The notes: generated by a model from the letters alone, not told the origin. 42,937 nucleotides of DNA from DATKEG01 sp035544515 (GCA_035544515.1 DATKEG010000123.1:1-42937), one strand, 5' to 3'; numbered from the stretch's first letter, positions 8,041 through 18,053 are shown. Program-made: numbers and translations.

Positions 8041-10560
8041 TCAGCGGCCGCCGCGCGCGCCGGCCAGGAGCGCCACCTTGGCCGCCAGCTCGGCGGGCGC
8101 GGCCGGCTTGGGCACGTGCGCGTCGAAGCCGGCCGCGAGCGCCTTCTGGCGCGCCTCGGGCCCGGCATAGGCCGTGAGCGCCAGGGCCGGAATCCGGCCT
8201 CCCCTTTCCGCTTCGCCGGCCCTGACCTTGCGGATGAGCTCGTGGCCATCCTCGCCCGGCAGGGCGATGTCGCACACGATGGCGTCCGGAGTCGATCGCT
8301 GCAGGGCTTCCCTCGCCTCGCTGGAGGAAGCCGCCACGCTGACCTGCGCGCCGCACTGCTCGAAGGCCGTTACCAGCATCTCTCTACTGTCGGCATCGTC
8401 CTCCACGACCAGCAGCCGAACCCCCTCCAGCATCGTGTGGTCCAGCTCCCTCCCGGGCTTCTCCGGCGCCGCCGATTCGATGGGCACGTCGGCCTGGACG
8501 GCATCCGTGAGGAGTGGGAGCCGGGGAGGGATGGGGAGCGCCATCCGCGAGTAGTCCAGCAGGCCCTCGATCAGCCGCGCCTGCGCCTGGACACCCCGCT
8601 CGATGGCCGCCCGGCCACGCTCCCTGGTGGCTTCGTCGATGCCTCGGTCGCGGAGGATGTGGACCCATCCCACCATGGCGTTCAAGGGCCCCCCCAGCTC
8701 GTGCGAGAGCGTGGCCACGAACTCGTCCTTGATCCGGTCGGCCTCCTCGGCACGTCTGCGCGCGGCCTGCTCCATGGCGAGCAGGGTCTCGCGGTCCCTC
8801 TCGGCGTTCTTCGCCTGGGTTGTGTCCTCGAGGGCCAGGAGGATGCTCTCCTCGCCGCTGTCGTGGTGCAGCTTCCGGGCGTTCACCAGCAGGATCCGGC
8901 GGCCGATGCGCGGGAAGTCGTGCTCGATCTCGAAGTCCGCGAAGCGGGCGTCCTTGGGGAGGACCTCCTCCAGGGCACGCCGCAGCGCGGGAATGTCCCA
9001 CTGCCCCTGGCCCAGGTCGTAGAGGAGCCTCCCGACCGTCTCCTGGGGCGCGTCCCGGAAGAAGTCGTAGAAGGCTCGATTCGCCCTTTCCACCCGCAGG
9101 CCGGCGTCCAGGATGAGCAGCGGATTGCGCACTGTCTCCACGATCCCATTCGCGTAATCGAGCGCGCGCCCGAGCTGGAGGTTCCCGTCCCGCATCTCCT
9201 GGTTGAGCGTCGTCAGCTCCTCGTTGGTCGATTGCAGCTCTTCCTTCGCCGTCTCCAGCTCCTCGTTGATGCTCTGCAGCTCCTCGTTGGCCGACAGGAC
9301 CTGCTCGTTCGAGGCCTGCAGCTCCTCGCTCGCCGCCTCGTGCTCCTGCACCACGGCCTGAAGGTGTCGGGTGGCCTCCGCGAGCTCCTGCTTCAGCGTG
9401 GAGCTCTCGCTGGCGCCGAGCGCGGCGCGCGGATGCCGCCCCGCGGCCCCGGCCCGCTCCATCCTGGCCTCGGGGCGCGCCTCGAAGGTCACGAGCAGAG
9501 CGCGCTCCACCTCCGGAGACCCCATGAGCGGCGCCACCTCCAGATCCAGCCGGCGGATCTGGCCCCGATGTCGCAGCAGAACCCCCTCCCTGCGGAGGGG
9601 CACGTCCTTCCTCCTGGCCTCCCGGATCGCCTCACGGAGGTCGAGGAGGAGTCCCTTGCGCGCCATTTTGAAGAGGTCGAGGCTCGCGCGCCCCTGTGGG
9701 TGCGCCAGGTAGGGATCGGTCCGGCCGCGGAACTCGACGATGTGGTCCTTCCCGTCCACGATGACGCCCGCCGGCGCGCGGGCCAGCAGGATCCGGTCCG
9801 CTTCCCTGCCCAGCTCCGCGCGTGCGCCGAGCCTGGCCGCCCTTGCCTCGTCCGCTCGCTCCTCGCGCCGCGGCGTGATCACGCGCGGCGGCGGGCCGAG
9901 GCGTGAGAGCTCCCGCGCGATCTGTTCCGGCGGCAGGACGAAGTCCACGCACCCCGTGGCGATGGCGCTCCGCGGCATGCCGTCGTACGCGGCCGTGCCC
10001 GGATCCTGGGCAAAGGCGACGCCGCCTCCGGCCTTGATCGCCTTCACTCCGAGCGTCCCGTCCGACCCGGTCCCGGAGAGGATCACGCCGATCGCCCTGC
10101 TCCCCCGGGCCTCCGCCAGCGTGCGCAGAAAGACGTCGATCGGCGTGTGCTGGCCGTGGGTGCTGGTGCGTGGAACCAGCGTCAGCATGCCTCCCTGGAT
10201 CGTGACGTCCTGCCGGGCCGGGGTGACATAGACGTGGTCGGGCTCGACCGCCGTGTCCACCTCGACCTCGGAGACCGGCACTCGGCTTGCCTTCGCGAGC
10301 AGCTCCGCCAGGATGCTTTGGTGGCGCGGGTCCAGGTGCTGCACGAGCACGTAGGCCATGCCCGTGTCGACACGTAGCGCCGCCACGAGCAGTCGGAAAG
10401 CCTCCAGCCCACCGGCGGAAGCCCCCACCCCGACGATGGGAACCGCGCTCGGAGGCGTGCGGGCCCGGCCGGGGTCGTCCTCGGCGGCCGCGGACCCAGC
10501 CGCCGCTTCCGGCGAAGGCGCGCGTGGCGGTGCCGGTCGCGGCCGAGCGCGGTCCTTCAT
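8041..10560 (-). CDS. CheB-PAS-HisKA-receiver protein lacking CheR and ATPase domains
   Basis: 839 residues, a close paralogue of the next gene. Domains: CheB (about 38-220; Ser in GASAGG, His in VQHL, Asp in SGTGSDGT all kept); PAS-like segment (250-360); coiled coil with NEELQSxNEE repeats (387-460); PAS (460-590); HisKA (LSHELGGP, phospho-acceptor His near 618, ending LLDYSRM); receiver (720-839; VVEDD, CDIALPG). Between HisKA and receiver there are only about 40 residues: the HATPase domain is absent, and so is CheR between CheB and PAS. It therefore cannot autophosphorylate as a normal kinase; it may be phosphorylated by a partner or act as a scaffold. ATG with GAGGT upstream chosen over a start 18 codons earlier. 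The downstream gene follows after 106 bases, so the two probably share a transcript. Confidence 0.9.
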   Translation of the reverse strand: MKDRARPRPAPPRAPSPEAAAGSAAAEDDPGRARTPPSAVPIVGVGASAGGLEAFRLLVAALRVDTGMAYVLVQHLDPRHQSILAELLAKASRVPVSEVEVDTAVEPDHVYVTPARQDVTIQGGMLTLVPRTSTHGQHTPIDVFLRTLAEARGSRAIGVILSGTGSDGTLGVKAIKAGGGVAFAQDPGTAAYDGMPRSAIATGCVDFVLPPEQIARELSRLGPPPRVITPRREERADEARAARLGARAELGREADRILLARAPAGVIVDGKDHIVEFRGRTDPYLAHPQGRASLDLFKMARKGLLLDLREAIREARRKDVPLRREGVLLRHRGQIRRLDLEVAPLMGSPEVERALLVTFEARPEARMERAGAAGRHPRAALGASESSTLKQELAEATRHLQAVVQEHEAASEELQASNEQVLSANEELQSINEELETAKEELQSTNEELTTLNQEMRDGNLQLGRALDYANGIVETVRNPLLILDAGLRVERANRAFYDFFRDAPQETVGRLLYDLGQGQWDIPALRRALEEVLPKDARFADFEIEHDFPRIGRRILLVNARKLHHDSGEESILLALEDTTQAKNAERDRETLLAMEQAARRRAEEADRIKDEFVATLSHELGGPLNAMVGWVHILRDRGIDEATRERGRAAIERGVQAQARLIEGLLDYSRMALPIPPRLPLLTDAVQADVPIESAAPEKPGRELDHTMLEGVRLLVVEDDADSREMLVTAFEQCGAQVSVAASSSEAREALQRSTPDAIVCDIALPGEDGHELIRKVRAGEAERGGRIPALALTAYAGPEARQKALAAGFDAHVPKPAAPAELAAKVALLAGARGGR

Positions 10561-10748
10561 ACCCGGACCTCGCGACGGACGGCGAGGCGATGGCTTGCCG
10601 CGGCGAGAACGCAAATGGCGGCCCCTTTCGGCTCGAACGCCTCAGGCGAGCCCCGCTCTGGTCGCCGCCGCGCGCGGGCGGACGACAGGGGCATTCCCGG
10701 CGCATGACCTACAGTCTCCGTTCCTGCTCCGGAAGAGGAAAACCTACT

Positions 10749-10776
10749 AATTTACATGGCGGGCGCGCGATTACAA
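10749..10776 (-). promoter_or_regulatory. Candidate sigma-70 promoter for the CheB hybrid genes
   Basis: TTGTAA and TAAATT are separated by 16 bases on the minus strand, inside the only AT-rich patch of the 285-base gap between the response regulator gene and the CheB-PAS gene. The leader would be about 180 bases. The rest of that gap shows no gene or clear structure. Confidence 0.35.
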
Positions 10777-10845
10777 GTTCGCGCACGAACAAATCTACAG
10801 GACGTTCCATACACGCAGGCGCGAGGGTCGGTAGCCAAAGAAGCC

Positions 10846-11346
10846 TCAGCGGGGCCCGCTCCGGCCAGGTTCGACCGCGGCCGCGATCCGCGTGATCAGG
10901 AAGTCCGGATCGAAGGGCTTCTTCAGCACGTCCGCGGCTCCGGCCGCGAGCACCCGCGCGCGCCAGTCGTCCTCGCTGTGCCCGCTGAGGATCAGGATGG
11001 GGACGGCGACCGCACGGCTGGAGGGCACCTGCCGAAACTGGCGGATGAGATCCAGGCCGTCCGCGCCGGGCATCGAGAAGTCGGTGAGCAGAACGTCCGG
11101 GTCGAACGAGTGGTAGACACCTTCCATGGCCTTCGCGACGGACTCCACACCCAGGACCGTGGCGCCCGCCTTCCCGAGGAGGGCGCAGACGAGCTCCAGG
11201 GAGTCGTCGTCGTCTTCCACGACCAGCACACGAACACCGGCGAGGCGCGCGGGCGCTGCGGCACGCCGGCCGGAGGCCGCAGCCTCCTGGCCGGGAGCGC
11301 TCGGTCCTTTCTGCGGCTGCAGGACGGGGGCGGAGTCGCCGAGCAT
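10846..11346 (-). CDS. Single-domain response regulator (CheY-like)
   Basis: 166 residues: a flexible Ala/Pro/Gln-rich tail of about 36 residues, then one receiver domain. VLVVEDDDDS holds the acidic metal-binding pair, TDFSMPGADG the phospho-Asp, LSGHS the conserved Ser/Thr position and LKKPFD the conserved Lys. There is no output domain, so it probably passes the phosphoryl group on or acts by protein contact. The neighbouring histidine kinase, on the same strand 106 bases upstream, is a likely partner, as are the CheB hybrids downstream. Confidence 0.9.
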   Translation of the reverse strand: MLGDSAPVLQPQKGPSAPGQEAAASGRRAAAPARLAGVRVLVVEDDDDSLELVCALLGKAGATVLGVESVAKAMEGVYHSFDPDVLLTDFSMPGADGLDLIRQFRQVPSSRAVAVPILILSGHSEDDWRARVLAAGAADVLKKPFDPDFLITRIAAAVEPGRSGPR

Positions 11347-11452
11347 GGCGCGCTGACCCTGGGCGAAGACCCGGGGAGGGCGAGATTGCCCTTCGCCGCC
11401 TGTCCCGCAAACGCGCGGAAGGGGTGGGAGCCCGGAAACGGAGACGACGCTT

Positions 11453-12607
11453 CTACGAGGCCTCTACGGGCGTGGCGCCGACAGTCGCAGCAACGTCCTC
11501 GACCTCGGCCGCATCAGGTCTGTCGACCGCATCCAGCGGCAGCCGTGGCAGCTCGATGGTGAAGATGCATCCACGGCCGGCGATGTTGCGCACCTTGATC
11601 TCGCCGCCGTTGGCGCTGACACCCTCACGGGCGATGGCGAGCCCGAGGCCCAGACCGCTTCGATCCTTGCTCCGCTGCTCGAAGGGCGCGAACAGGTCCT
11701 CGGGTCTTCCGGCCAGACCCCCGCATTCGTCCTCGATGGCAATGAAGGCGCGATCGGCGTCCGCGTGCGTCCTCACCACGACATGACCCGAGGGGCGCGT
11801 GAACTTGAAGGCGTTCTGCAGCAGGTTCGCCACCGCCGCGGCCAGGGTCTGCCGATCGGCCTCGACCGAAACCCCCCGCGGGACGGGAGCGACCGTGAGT
11901 TGCAGCCCTCGCGCCTTCGCCTCGATGGTGGCCGCGACCTCGACCTCTTCGATGAACTCGGGGAGCAGGACTCGCTCCCTTCTCTTGATGCCGGCCTTGA
12001 GCCGCACTTCGGCCAGCGAGCGGTCGATGAGGTCGCGCATGCGCGTGAGGTTGCGGCCGAGCACGGTGCCCGTGCTGCCGCCGACGCCGACGCTTCCCGT
12101 CTTGAGAACCTCGAAGGCCAGCATGGAATTGCTGAGCAGGTTTCGCAGCTCGTGCGCGAAGAAGCCCAGCCGCTCGGTCTCGTCGTCCGAGATCGACAGC
12201 TCGCGCTGGCGCCCGTATTCGGTCACGGATTCGGCCATCGCCTCGTCCAGGCATCGGTTGAGCGTGCGAAACTCGTCGGCCGTGATGGACGCGTCCAGCT
12301 CGATGGCCAGCTCCGTGATGGCCTGGCAGACATCGCCGTAGTCGTGAATGACCTGGGCCGCGGTGAACCCGATCTCCTGCAGGGCCTTGCCATGTTTGGC
12401 CGCGCTCAGGCCGATCTGACGGTCGGAGTGCGCTGCTTCACCTCTGGATTCTTCGTTGCGCAACGTCGCGATGAGCTGGTCCAGGAAGAGGGGAACTCCC
12501 GTCTCCAGCTCGATCGGGGTCGCACGTGGAGCCGCCCTCGAGGCGACCTTGGCTCTGCTGTGCGCGACGATCTTCTTGCGATGCGTGGTCAGGAATGCGG
12601 ACAGCAC
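11453..12607 (-). CDS. RsbRD-type sensor histidine kinase
   Basis: 384 residues. The N-terminal half (about 1-150) starts FLTTHRKKIVAHSR and continues with GVPLFLDQL and AAQVIHDYGDVCQAI, which fits the all-helical RsbRD N-terminal sensor domain. The kinase core follows: FFAHELRNLLSN with the phospho-acceptor His, N-box NLLQNAFKFT, IEDECGGL (G1 box, slightly unusual) and SGLGLGLAI (G2 box). No membrane segment is seen, so it is a cytoplasmic sensor. It starts with GTG and has only a weak ribosome-binding site. The gene is divergent from the NtrC-type activator, a layout that suggests joint regulation, and upstream of a single-domain response regulator. Confidence 0.88.
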   Translation of the reverse strand: MLSAFLTTHRKKIVAHSRAKVASRAAPRATPIELETGVPLFLDQLIATLRNEESRGEAAHSDRQIGLSAAKHGKALQEIGFTAAQVIHDYGDVCQAITELAIELDASITADEFRTLNRCLDEAMAESVTEYGRQRELSISDDETERLGFFAHELRNLLSNSMLAFEVLKTGSVGVGGSTGTVLGRNLTRMRDLIDRSLAEVRLKAGIKRRERVLLPEFIEEVEVAATIEAKARGLQLTVAPVPRGVSVEADRQTLAAAVANLLQNAFKFTRPSGHVVVRTHADADRAFIAIEDECGGLAGRPEDLFAPFEQRSKDRSGLGLGLAIAREGVSANGGEIKVRNIAGRGCIFTIELPRLPLDAVDRPDAAEVEDVAATVGATPVEAS

Positions 12608-12740
12608 GCCGATGACTACTGCACCGATCGTGCCACGCCCCGTTCAGAGCGGAAGCGTTCGAGCCGATCGTTCCGGCCCGGCCGGCGTCCAGACTGGATC
12701 ACGCGGTCACACTAAACGCACCGGGTGACGCGCGTGCCCG

Positions 12741-12770
12741 TTGGCCTTTTCGGCCGGCTACGGGCATACT
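12741..12770 (+). promoter_or_regulatory. Weak candidate promoter of the NtrC-type activator
   Basis: TTGGCC and CATACT are 18 bases apart, placing a transcription start about 26 bases before the activator ATG. The match is weak. The rest of the 195-base divergent gap shows nothing clear. Confidence 0.25.
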
Positions 12771-12802
12771 GGGGTGCTTTCCAGATTCTGGAATCCGGAC
12801 CC

Positions 12803-14152
12803 ATGGCCCAACCCCGCGCCCTGATCGTCGATGACGATGCGGACGTGCTCCAGGTGCTCGCCGAGTTCGTCGAGCGCGAGGGCTTCGCCGTGACCAGCGC
12901 CGGCACCCTGGCGCGCGCGCGTCAGGAGATAGCGGCCGGCCCGCCCGACATCCTGCTCGTCGACATCGGCCTGCCCGACGGCCAGGGTCTGGATCTCCTG
13001 GACGGGCTGGAGCCCGACGCGATCCCGGAGGTCGTCTTGATCACGGGTCATGCCACCGTAGAGACCGCGGTGAACGCCCTTCGGCGCGGTGTGGTCGATT
13101 ACCTGACCAAGCCGGTCGATTTCGACCGCTTGAGGATGGCCCTGGCGAACCTCGCGCGCACCCTGGCCATGAAGGAGGAGATCGGCACGCTGCGAACCGA
13201 GCTGCGCAAGCTGGGTCGGTTCGGGCCGCTCATCGGCGCCTCCGCGCCCATGCAGCGGGTCTACGACCTGATCGGCCGCGTGGCCCGCACCGACGCCAGC
13301 ATCCTCGTCACCGGCGAAACGGGCACGGGCAAGGAAGTGGTGGCCCAGACCGTCCACGCGCTGAGCCGCCGCAGCCAGCAACCGTTCGTCCCCGTGGACT
13401 GCGGAGCCGTCTCCGCGAACCTGATCGAGAGCGAGCTGTTCGGCCACGAGCGGGGCAGCTTCACGGGCGCCGACCGGCTCCACAAGGGATACTTCGAGCG
13501 CGCTCACCGCGGGACCCTGTTCCTCGACGAGATCACCGAGATGCCCGTGGAGCTCCAGGTCAAGCTGCTCCGCGTGCTGGAGACGTCCTCCGTCTCCCGG
13601 GTGGGCGGAACCGATTCCATCAAGGTCGACGTGCGCATCGTGGCCGCCACCAACCGCCGGCTGGAGGAGGCCGTGGCCGCGGGCAAGCTGCGCCAGGACC
13701 TCCTCTATCGCTTGAACGTCTTCCCCATCGACCTGCCTCCCCTGCGGGAGCGCGGCGACGACGTCGAGCTTCTGGCCGAGCACTTCCTGGCCCAGCTCAA
13801 CGCGGCCGAGGGGACGGCCCGGCAGCTCACCGCCGCCGGCCGTGCGCGCCTGCGCGAGCACAGCTGGCCCGGCAACCTGCGCGAGCTGAAGAACTACGTC
13901 CAGCGCGCGTTCATCCTGGCCGACGAGGGCGGCGGCGTCGACATCCTTCCCGTGGTCGTGAACGGCGCCACCGGTGCGGCCGTTTCGTCCGACCTCGTTT
14001 TCCCGGTGGGTACTCCCCTGGAAGTGGCCGAGCGCCAGATCATCCTGGCCACGCTCAATCAGCTCGGGGGCGACAAGCGGAAGGCCGCGGCCGCTCTCCA
14101 CATCAGCGTGAACACCCTCTACGCGCGGTTGAAGGAGTACGGCGCGCGCTGA
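12803..14152 (+). CDS. NtrC-family sigma-54-dependent response regulator
   Basis: 449 residues. Receiver domain (about 1-120): ALIVDDDAD, phospho-Asp in LVDIGLPDG, ITGHAT, TKPVD. AAA+ activator domain (about 145-385): Walker A GETGTGKE, sigma-54 contact loop GSFTGA (usual form GAFTGA), Walker B GTLFLDEI, sensor motif RIVAATNRRLEE and the arginine finger region LLYRLNVFPIDLPPLRER. A Fis-type helix-turn-helix closes the protein (GGDKRKAAAALHISVNTLYARL). Once phosphorylated it should open sigma-54 promoters; one candidate target is the OmpA-like gene. The internal ATG is chosen because the receiver homology begins four residues later; an earlier in-frame start lacks support. Confidence 0.93.
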   Translation: MAQPRALIVDDDADVLQVLAEFVEREGFAVTSAGTLARARQEIAAGPPDILLVDIGLPDGQGLDLLDGLEPDAIPEVVLITGHATVETAVNALRRGVVDYLTKPVDFDRLRMALANLARTLAMKEEIGTLRTELRKLGRFGPLIGASAPMQRVYDLIGRVARTDASILVTGETGTGKEVVAQTVHALSRRSQQPFVPVDCGAVSANLIESELFGHERGSFTGADRLHKGYFERAHRGTLFLDEITEMPVELQVKLLRVLETSSVSRVGGTDSIKVDVRIVAATNRRLEEAVAAGKLRQDLLYRLNVFPIDLPPLRERGDDVELLAEHFLAQLNAAEGTARQLTAAGRARLREHSWPGNLRELKNYVQRAFILADEGGGVDILPVVVNGATGAAVSSDLVFPVGTPLEVAERQIILATLNQLGGDKRKAAAALHISVNTLYARLKEYGAR

Positions 14153-14177
14153 CCCCCGACCCGGGGCCCGGGCTGGG

Positions 14178-15026
14178 TCAGGATCGCAACAGGCTGGCCA
14201 TGCTCTGCAGGATGGTGATCGTCCGCCCCGAGTCGTCCCAGACTTCCTTGAACACCTCGGCATCCCTCATCCTTCGGTCCGCCTGGCGGGCCTCCTCGAG
14301 GAGCAGGTCCACGACCGGTCCCACCGTCTGCGGGTCCACCGGGCCGGCATGGGCCTGCACGTGGAGATCCCGGCTCTGCCCCGCGAAGTGGCGCAACTCG
14401 CCCAGGAACTGCTCGCCGCGCGCCCGATAATCCGTCACGGCCCGCGTGGCCTTGTCGTGGGCCCGCGTCGCGCTGACGCGCAGGTCGGCCGCGAGCTGGC
14501 GGAGCTGGGCCAGGCGGGGGCCGGAGAGCGCGGGCACCACGTAGGCGGTGGGTACCTCGACCGGGTATCCGGCCAGGAGCCGCGTCATGCGCCGAAGGAC
14601 GTCGGCCACCGCTTCCCATTCGTCGTAGGTGCTCGCCAGCACGCCTGCCGAGCGCATCCGGCCGTTCAGGAGGCGTGCGTGCTCCGTGAGGTCGGCCACC
14701 TGGGCGGGCAGCTCGACGGACGTGGCCTGTCGGTCGCGCATCGCGCGCTCCAGGTCGCGCGTGGAGCCCGCGAACGAGCGCACCGCGGACAGGAACCGCG
14801 CGCCTTCGGGTGACCCGCGGCGCACCTCGTCCTCCGCGCCCTCCAGGGCGCCCTGCGCCGTCCTGTCCAGGTAGGAGGCCAGGGCGAGCATGGTCTCGTA
14901 ACGCGCGCCCAGGAGCTGATGCGCGTGGATGCCGGTGTCGACCTCTTCCGAGGCGGCGCCCGCGAACCCGCCGGTCAGGAGGACTCCCGCGGCCGCGGTC
15001 GCGGCCAGGAACGTGTGTCTCGCCAT
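14178..15026 (-). CDS. Secreted helical protein of unknown function
   Basis: 282 residues. A clear signal peptide with an Ala-x-Ala cleavage region (GGFAGAASEE) is followed by a protein that looks entirely alpha-helical and rich in Arg, Ala, Leu and Glu. It appears to contain two related halves: each has a stretch of the form FLxxxRxFAGxxRDLxxx (FLSAVRSFAGSTRDLERAM near residue 80 and FLGELRHFAGQSRDLHVQA near 205) followed by a segment with RRMRDA/NGRMRSAGV and an EVWDD/DEWEA motif. This internal duplication suggests a periplasmic helical-bundle protein. I do not recognise a family. The ATG has AAGGAG nine bases upstream. It lies just downstream of groEL on the same strand. Confidence 0.75.
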   Translation of the reverse strand: MARHTFLAATAAAGVLLTGGFAGAASEEVDTGIHAHQLLGARYETMLALASYLDRTAQGALEGAEDEVRRGSPEGARFLSAVRSFAGSTRDLERAMRDRQATSVELPAQVADLTEHARLLNGRMRSAGVLASTYDEWEAVADVLRRMTRLLAGYPVEVPTAYVVPALSGPRLAQLRQLAADLRVSATRAHDKATRAVTDYRARGEQFLGELRHFAGQSRDLHVQAHAGPVDPQTVGPVVDLLLEEARQADRRMRDAEVFKEVWDDSGRTITILQSMASLLRS

Positions 15027-15062
15027 GGACGTGTCTCCTTTTCGGCCTGCCGGGCGCCGGGT

Positions 15063-15090
15063 GCGCCCCCGGGCCGCGGCCGGGGGGCGC
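15063..15090 (-). terminator. GC-rich hairpin after groEL, terminator-like without a U tract
   Basis: GCGCCCCC pairs perfectly with GGGGGCGC around a 12-base GC-rich loop, in the gap between groEL and the secreted-protein gene. There is no run of T after it on the minus strand, so it may slow or stabilise the transcript end rather than terminate by itself. Confidence 0.35.
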
Positions 15091-15106
15091 GGACGTCGGG
15101 GCACGG

Positions 15107-16693
<1,587 letters not shown>

Positions 16694-16730
16694 CTTCTTG
16701 CCTGCTTCCTTGCTTGTGCGGCGGGGACGA

Positions 16731-17018
16731 CTACGGCAGCACGGCCAGGACCTCGTCCTCGCGGAGGATCAGGACGTCCTCACCGTCGATCTCGATGTCG
16801 GTCCCGGAGTACCTTCCGAAAAGGATCCTGTCGCCGACCTTGACGTCCAGGGTGATCTTGGTCCCGTTCTCCAGGACCTTCCCGTTGCCCACGGCGACGA
16901 CCTCGCCCTCCTGGGGCTTCTCCTTGGCCGTGTCGGGAATGATGATGCCTCCCCGGGCCGTCTCCTTCTCTTCGATGCGGCGGACGACCAGGCGGTCGTG
17001 AAGCGGACGTACCTTCAT
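16731..17018 (-). CDS. groS: Co-chaperonin GroES (10 kDa)
   Basis: 95 residues, normal length; forms the heptameric lid of the GroEL chamber. Family features: MKVRPLHDRLVVRR, the mobile loop EKETARGGIIIPDTAKEKP, VVAVGNGK, GDRILFGRYSGTDIEIDGED and the closing ILREDEVLAVL. The ATG used has AAGGGAG upstream; an upstream GTG-type extension of 18 residues would overlap the promoter and has no homology. Confidence 0.97.
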   Translation of the reverse strand: MKVRPLHDRLVVRRIEEKETARGGIIIPDTAKEKPQEGEVVAVGNGKVLENGTKITLDVKVGDRILFGRYSGTDIEIDGEDVLILREDEVLAVLP

Positions 17019-17070
17019 CGTGTGCTCCCTTCCATGAGTGCCAGACCCGGGGGGTGCCTCGGACGTGGAC

Positions 17071-17100
17071 ATTATAGCGAGACTTAACTTGCAATGTCAA
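17071..17100 (-). promoter_or_regulatory. Full-consensus sigma-70 promoter of groES-groEL
   Basis: TTGACA and TATAAT on the minus strand, both perfect, separated by 18 bases. Transcription would begin near 17064, about 46 bases before the groES ATG. The spacer contains TTAACTT (17084-17090 on the plus strand), which differs in one base from the arm TTAACTC of the nearby inverted repeat. No CIRCE element (TTAGCACTC-N9-GAGTGCTAA) is present. Confidence 0.8.
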
Positions 17101-17123
17101 GCGTGTTCGGCGATGATGGCCCT

Positions 17124-17146
17124 GAGTTAATTGGTCGTGTTAACTC
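17124..17146. promoter_or_regulatory. Perfect inverted repeat, candidate operator between groES and the XRE regulator
   Basis: GAGTTAA, a 9-base spacer, then TTAACTC. The arm and spacer lengths recall CIRCE but the sequence differs. The repeat ends 13 bases before the GTG of the XRE-type regulator, so binding there would block that gene directly; a further half-site lies inside the groES promoter. Confidence 0.55.
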
Positions 17147-17159
17147 GCGGAGGCACCCC

Positions 17160-18044
17160 GTGGACGTCCGTCTGCTGATCCGTCAGCGGCTGGCCGAGCT
17201 GGGCCTGGAGCAGAAGGACCTCGCGGCCGCCGCCCAGGTCACGGAGTCCTACGTCTCCCAGCTCCTCACCCGGAAACGGATGCCGCCCGCCCCCGACCGG
17301 ACCGACATCTACGACAAGATGTCGCGGCTGCTGAAGCTGCCCCGGGGGAACCTCGCGAAGCTCGCCGGGCTCCAGCGCCAGGACCTGCTACGGAAGAGCC
17401 TGAGCGAGCCGCCTACGCCCCTCTTCGAGGAGGTCCGCGCGCTGGTCCTCCGCAAGTGTTCGCCCGCCCGGCGGGAGCAGGTCCGTGCCATCTTCGAGCG
17501 GCAGCCCTTCGGCGAGCTCGAACGGCTCGTCACGCAGAGGCTCCTGGACGTGGTCAAGAGGGTGGCGAAGGAAGAGCTGGAGAGCGAAGGGTGGCTCCAG
17601 CAGGTGGCGCGAGCGAGCCGCCGCCGCTACGAGGACATGCGCGTCATGGTCCTCGCGTTCCTGGACACGGACGTCTTGAACGTATCGGTCGAGAACTGCG
17701 TGGCCTTCCTGGATCCCCTGATCGAATCCTGGGACATCGACCTGGCGAGCTTCGCCGTGGAGGTCGTGTTGAGCCGGCGGCTGGCGGCCGGCTATGCCCA
17801 GAGGTTCGAGTTCGTCGAGCGGGATGCGGGCCGGCCCGCCCGGGAAGAGCCGGGGTTCAAGGAGTTCCTTGGAAACCCACAGCTGAGCGGCGATGCCGCC
17901 CGGGAGGAGATCGCTTTCCTGCGCGGGCTGAGGTTCGAGGGAAGGCGTCCGACCTCGCTCTATTACTACCGGGAGCTCCAGAGCCTCAGGGACCCGCTTC
18001 ACTTCCGCGGACCGGCCGCCGGAGACCCGGCCCGCGAGGGCTGA
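17160..18044 (+). CDS. XRE-family helix-turn-helix regulator, divergent from groES
   Basis: 294 residues. Residues 3-62 form a Cro/C1-type helix-turn-helix: LLIRQRLAELGLEQKDLAAA, QVTESYVSQLLTRKRMPPAP and LLKLPRGNLAKLAG. The remainder (about 70-290) is a helical domain I do not recognise, with VLAFLDTDVLN and WDIDLASFAVEVVLSRRLAAGY; it could bind a ligand or a protein. The GTG start is set by GGAGG six bases upstream; an upstream in-frame ATG would place translation across the groES promoter. Lying back to back with groES and next to a perfect inverted repeat, it is a candidate autoregulator and chaperonin regulator. It converges with the DAHP synthase gene, nine bases apart. Confidence 0.85.
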   Translation: MDVRLLIRQRLAELGLEQKDLAAAAQVTESYVSQLLTRKRMPPAPDRTDIYDKMSRLLKLPRGNLAKLAGLQRQDLLRKSLSEPPTPLFEEVRALVLRKCSPARREQVRAIFERQPFGELERLVTQRLLDVVKRVAKEELESEGWLQQVARASRRRYEDMRVMVLAFLDTDVLNVSVENCVAFLDPLIESWDIDLASFAVEVVLSRRLAAGYAQRFEFVERDAGRPAREEPGFKEFLGNPQLSGDAAREEIAFLRGLRFEGRRPTSLYYYRELQSLRDPLHFRGPAAGDPAREG

Positions 18045-18053
18045 GGACGCTCG

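Noticed and set aside
17019..17160. CIRCE element controlling groES
   Set aside because: The inverted repeat has the 9-base spacer of CIRCE but its arms (GAGTTAA/TTAACTC) do not match TTAGCACTC/GAGTGCTAA.
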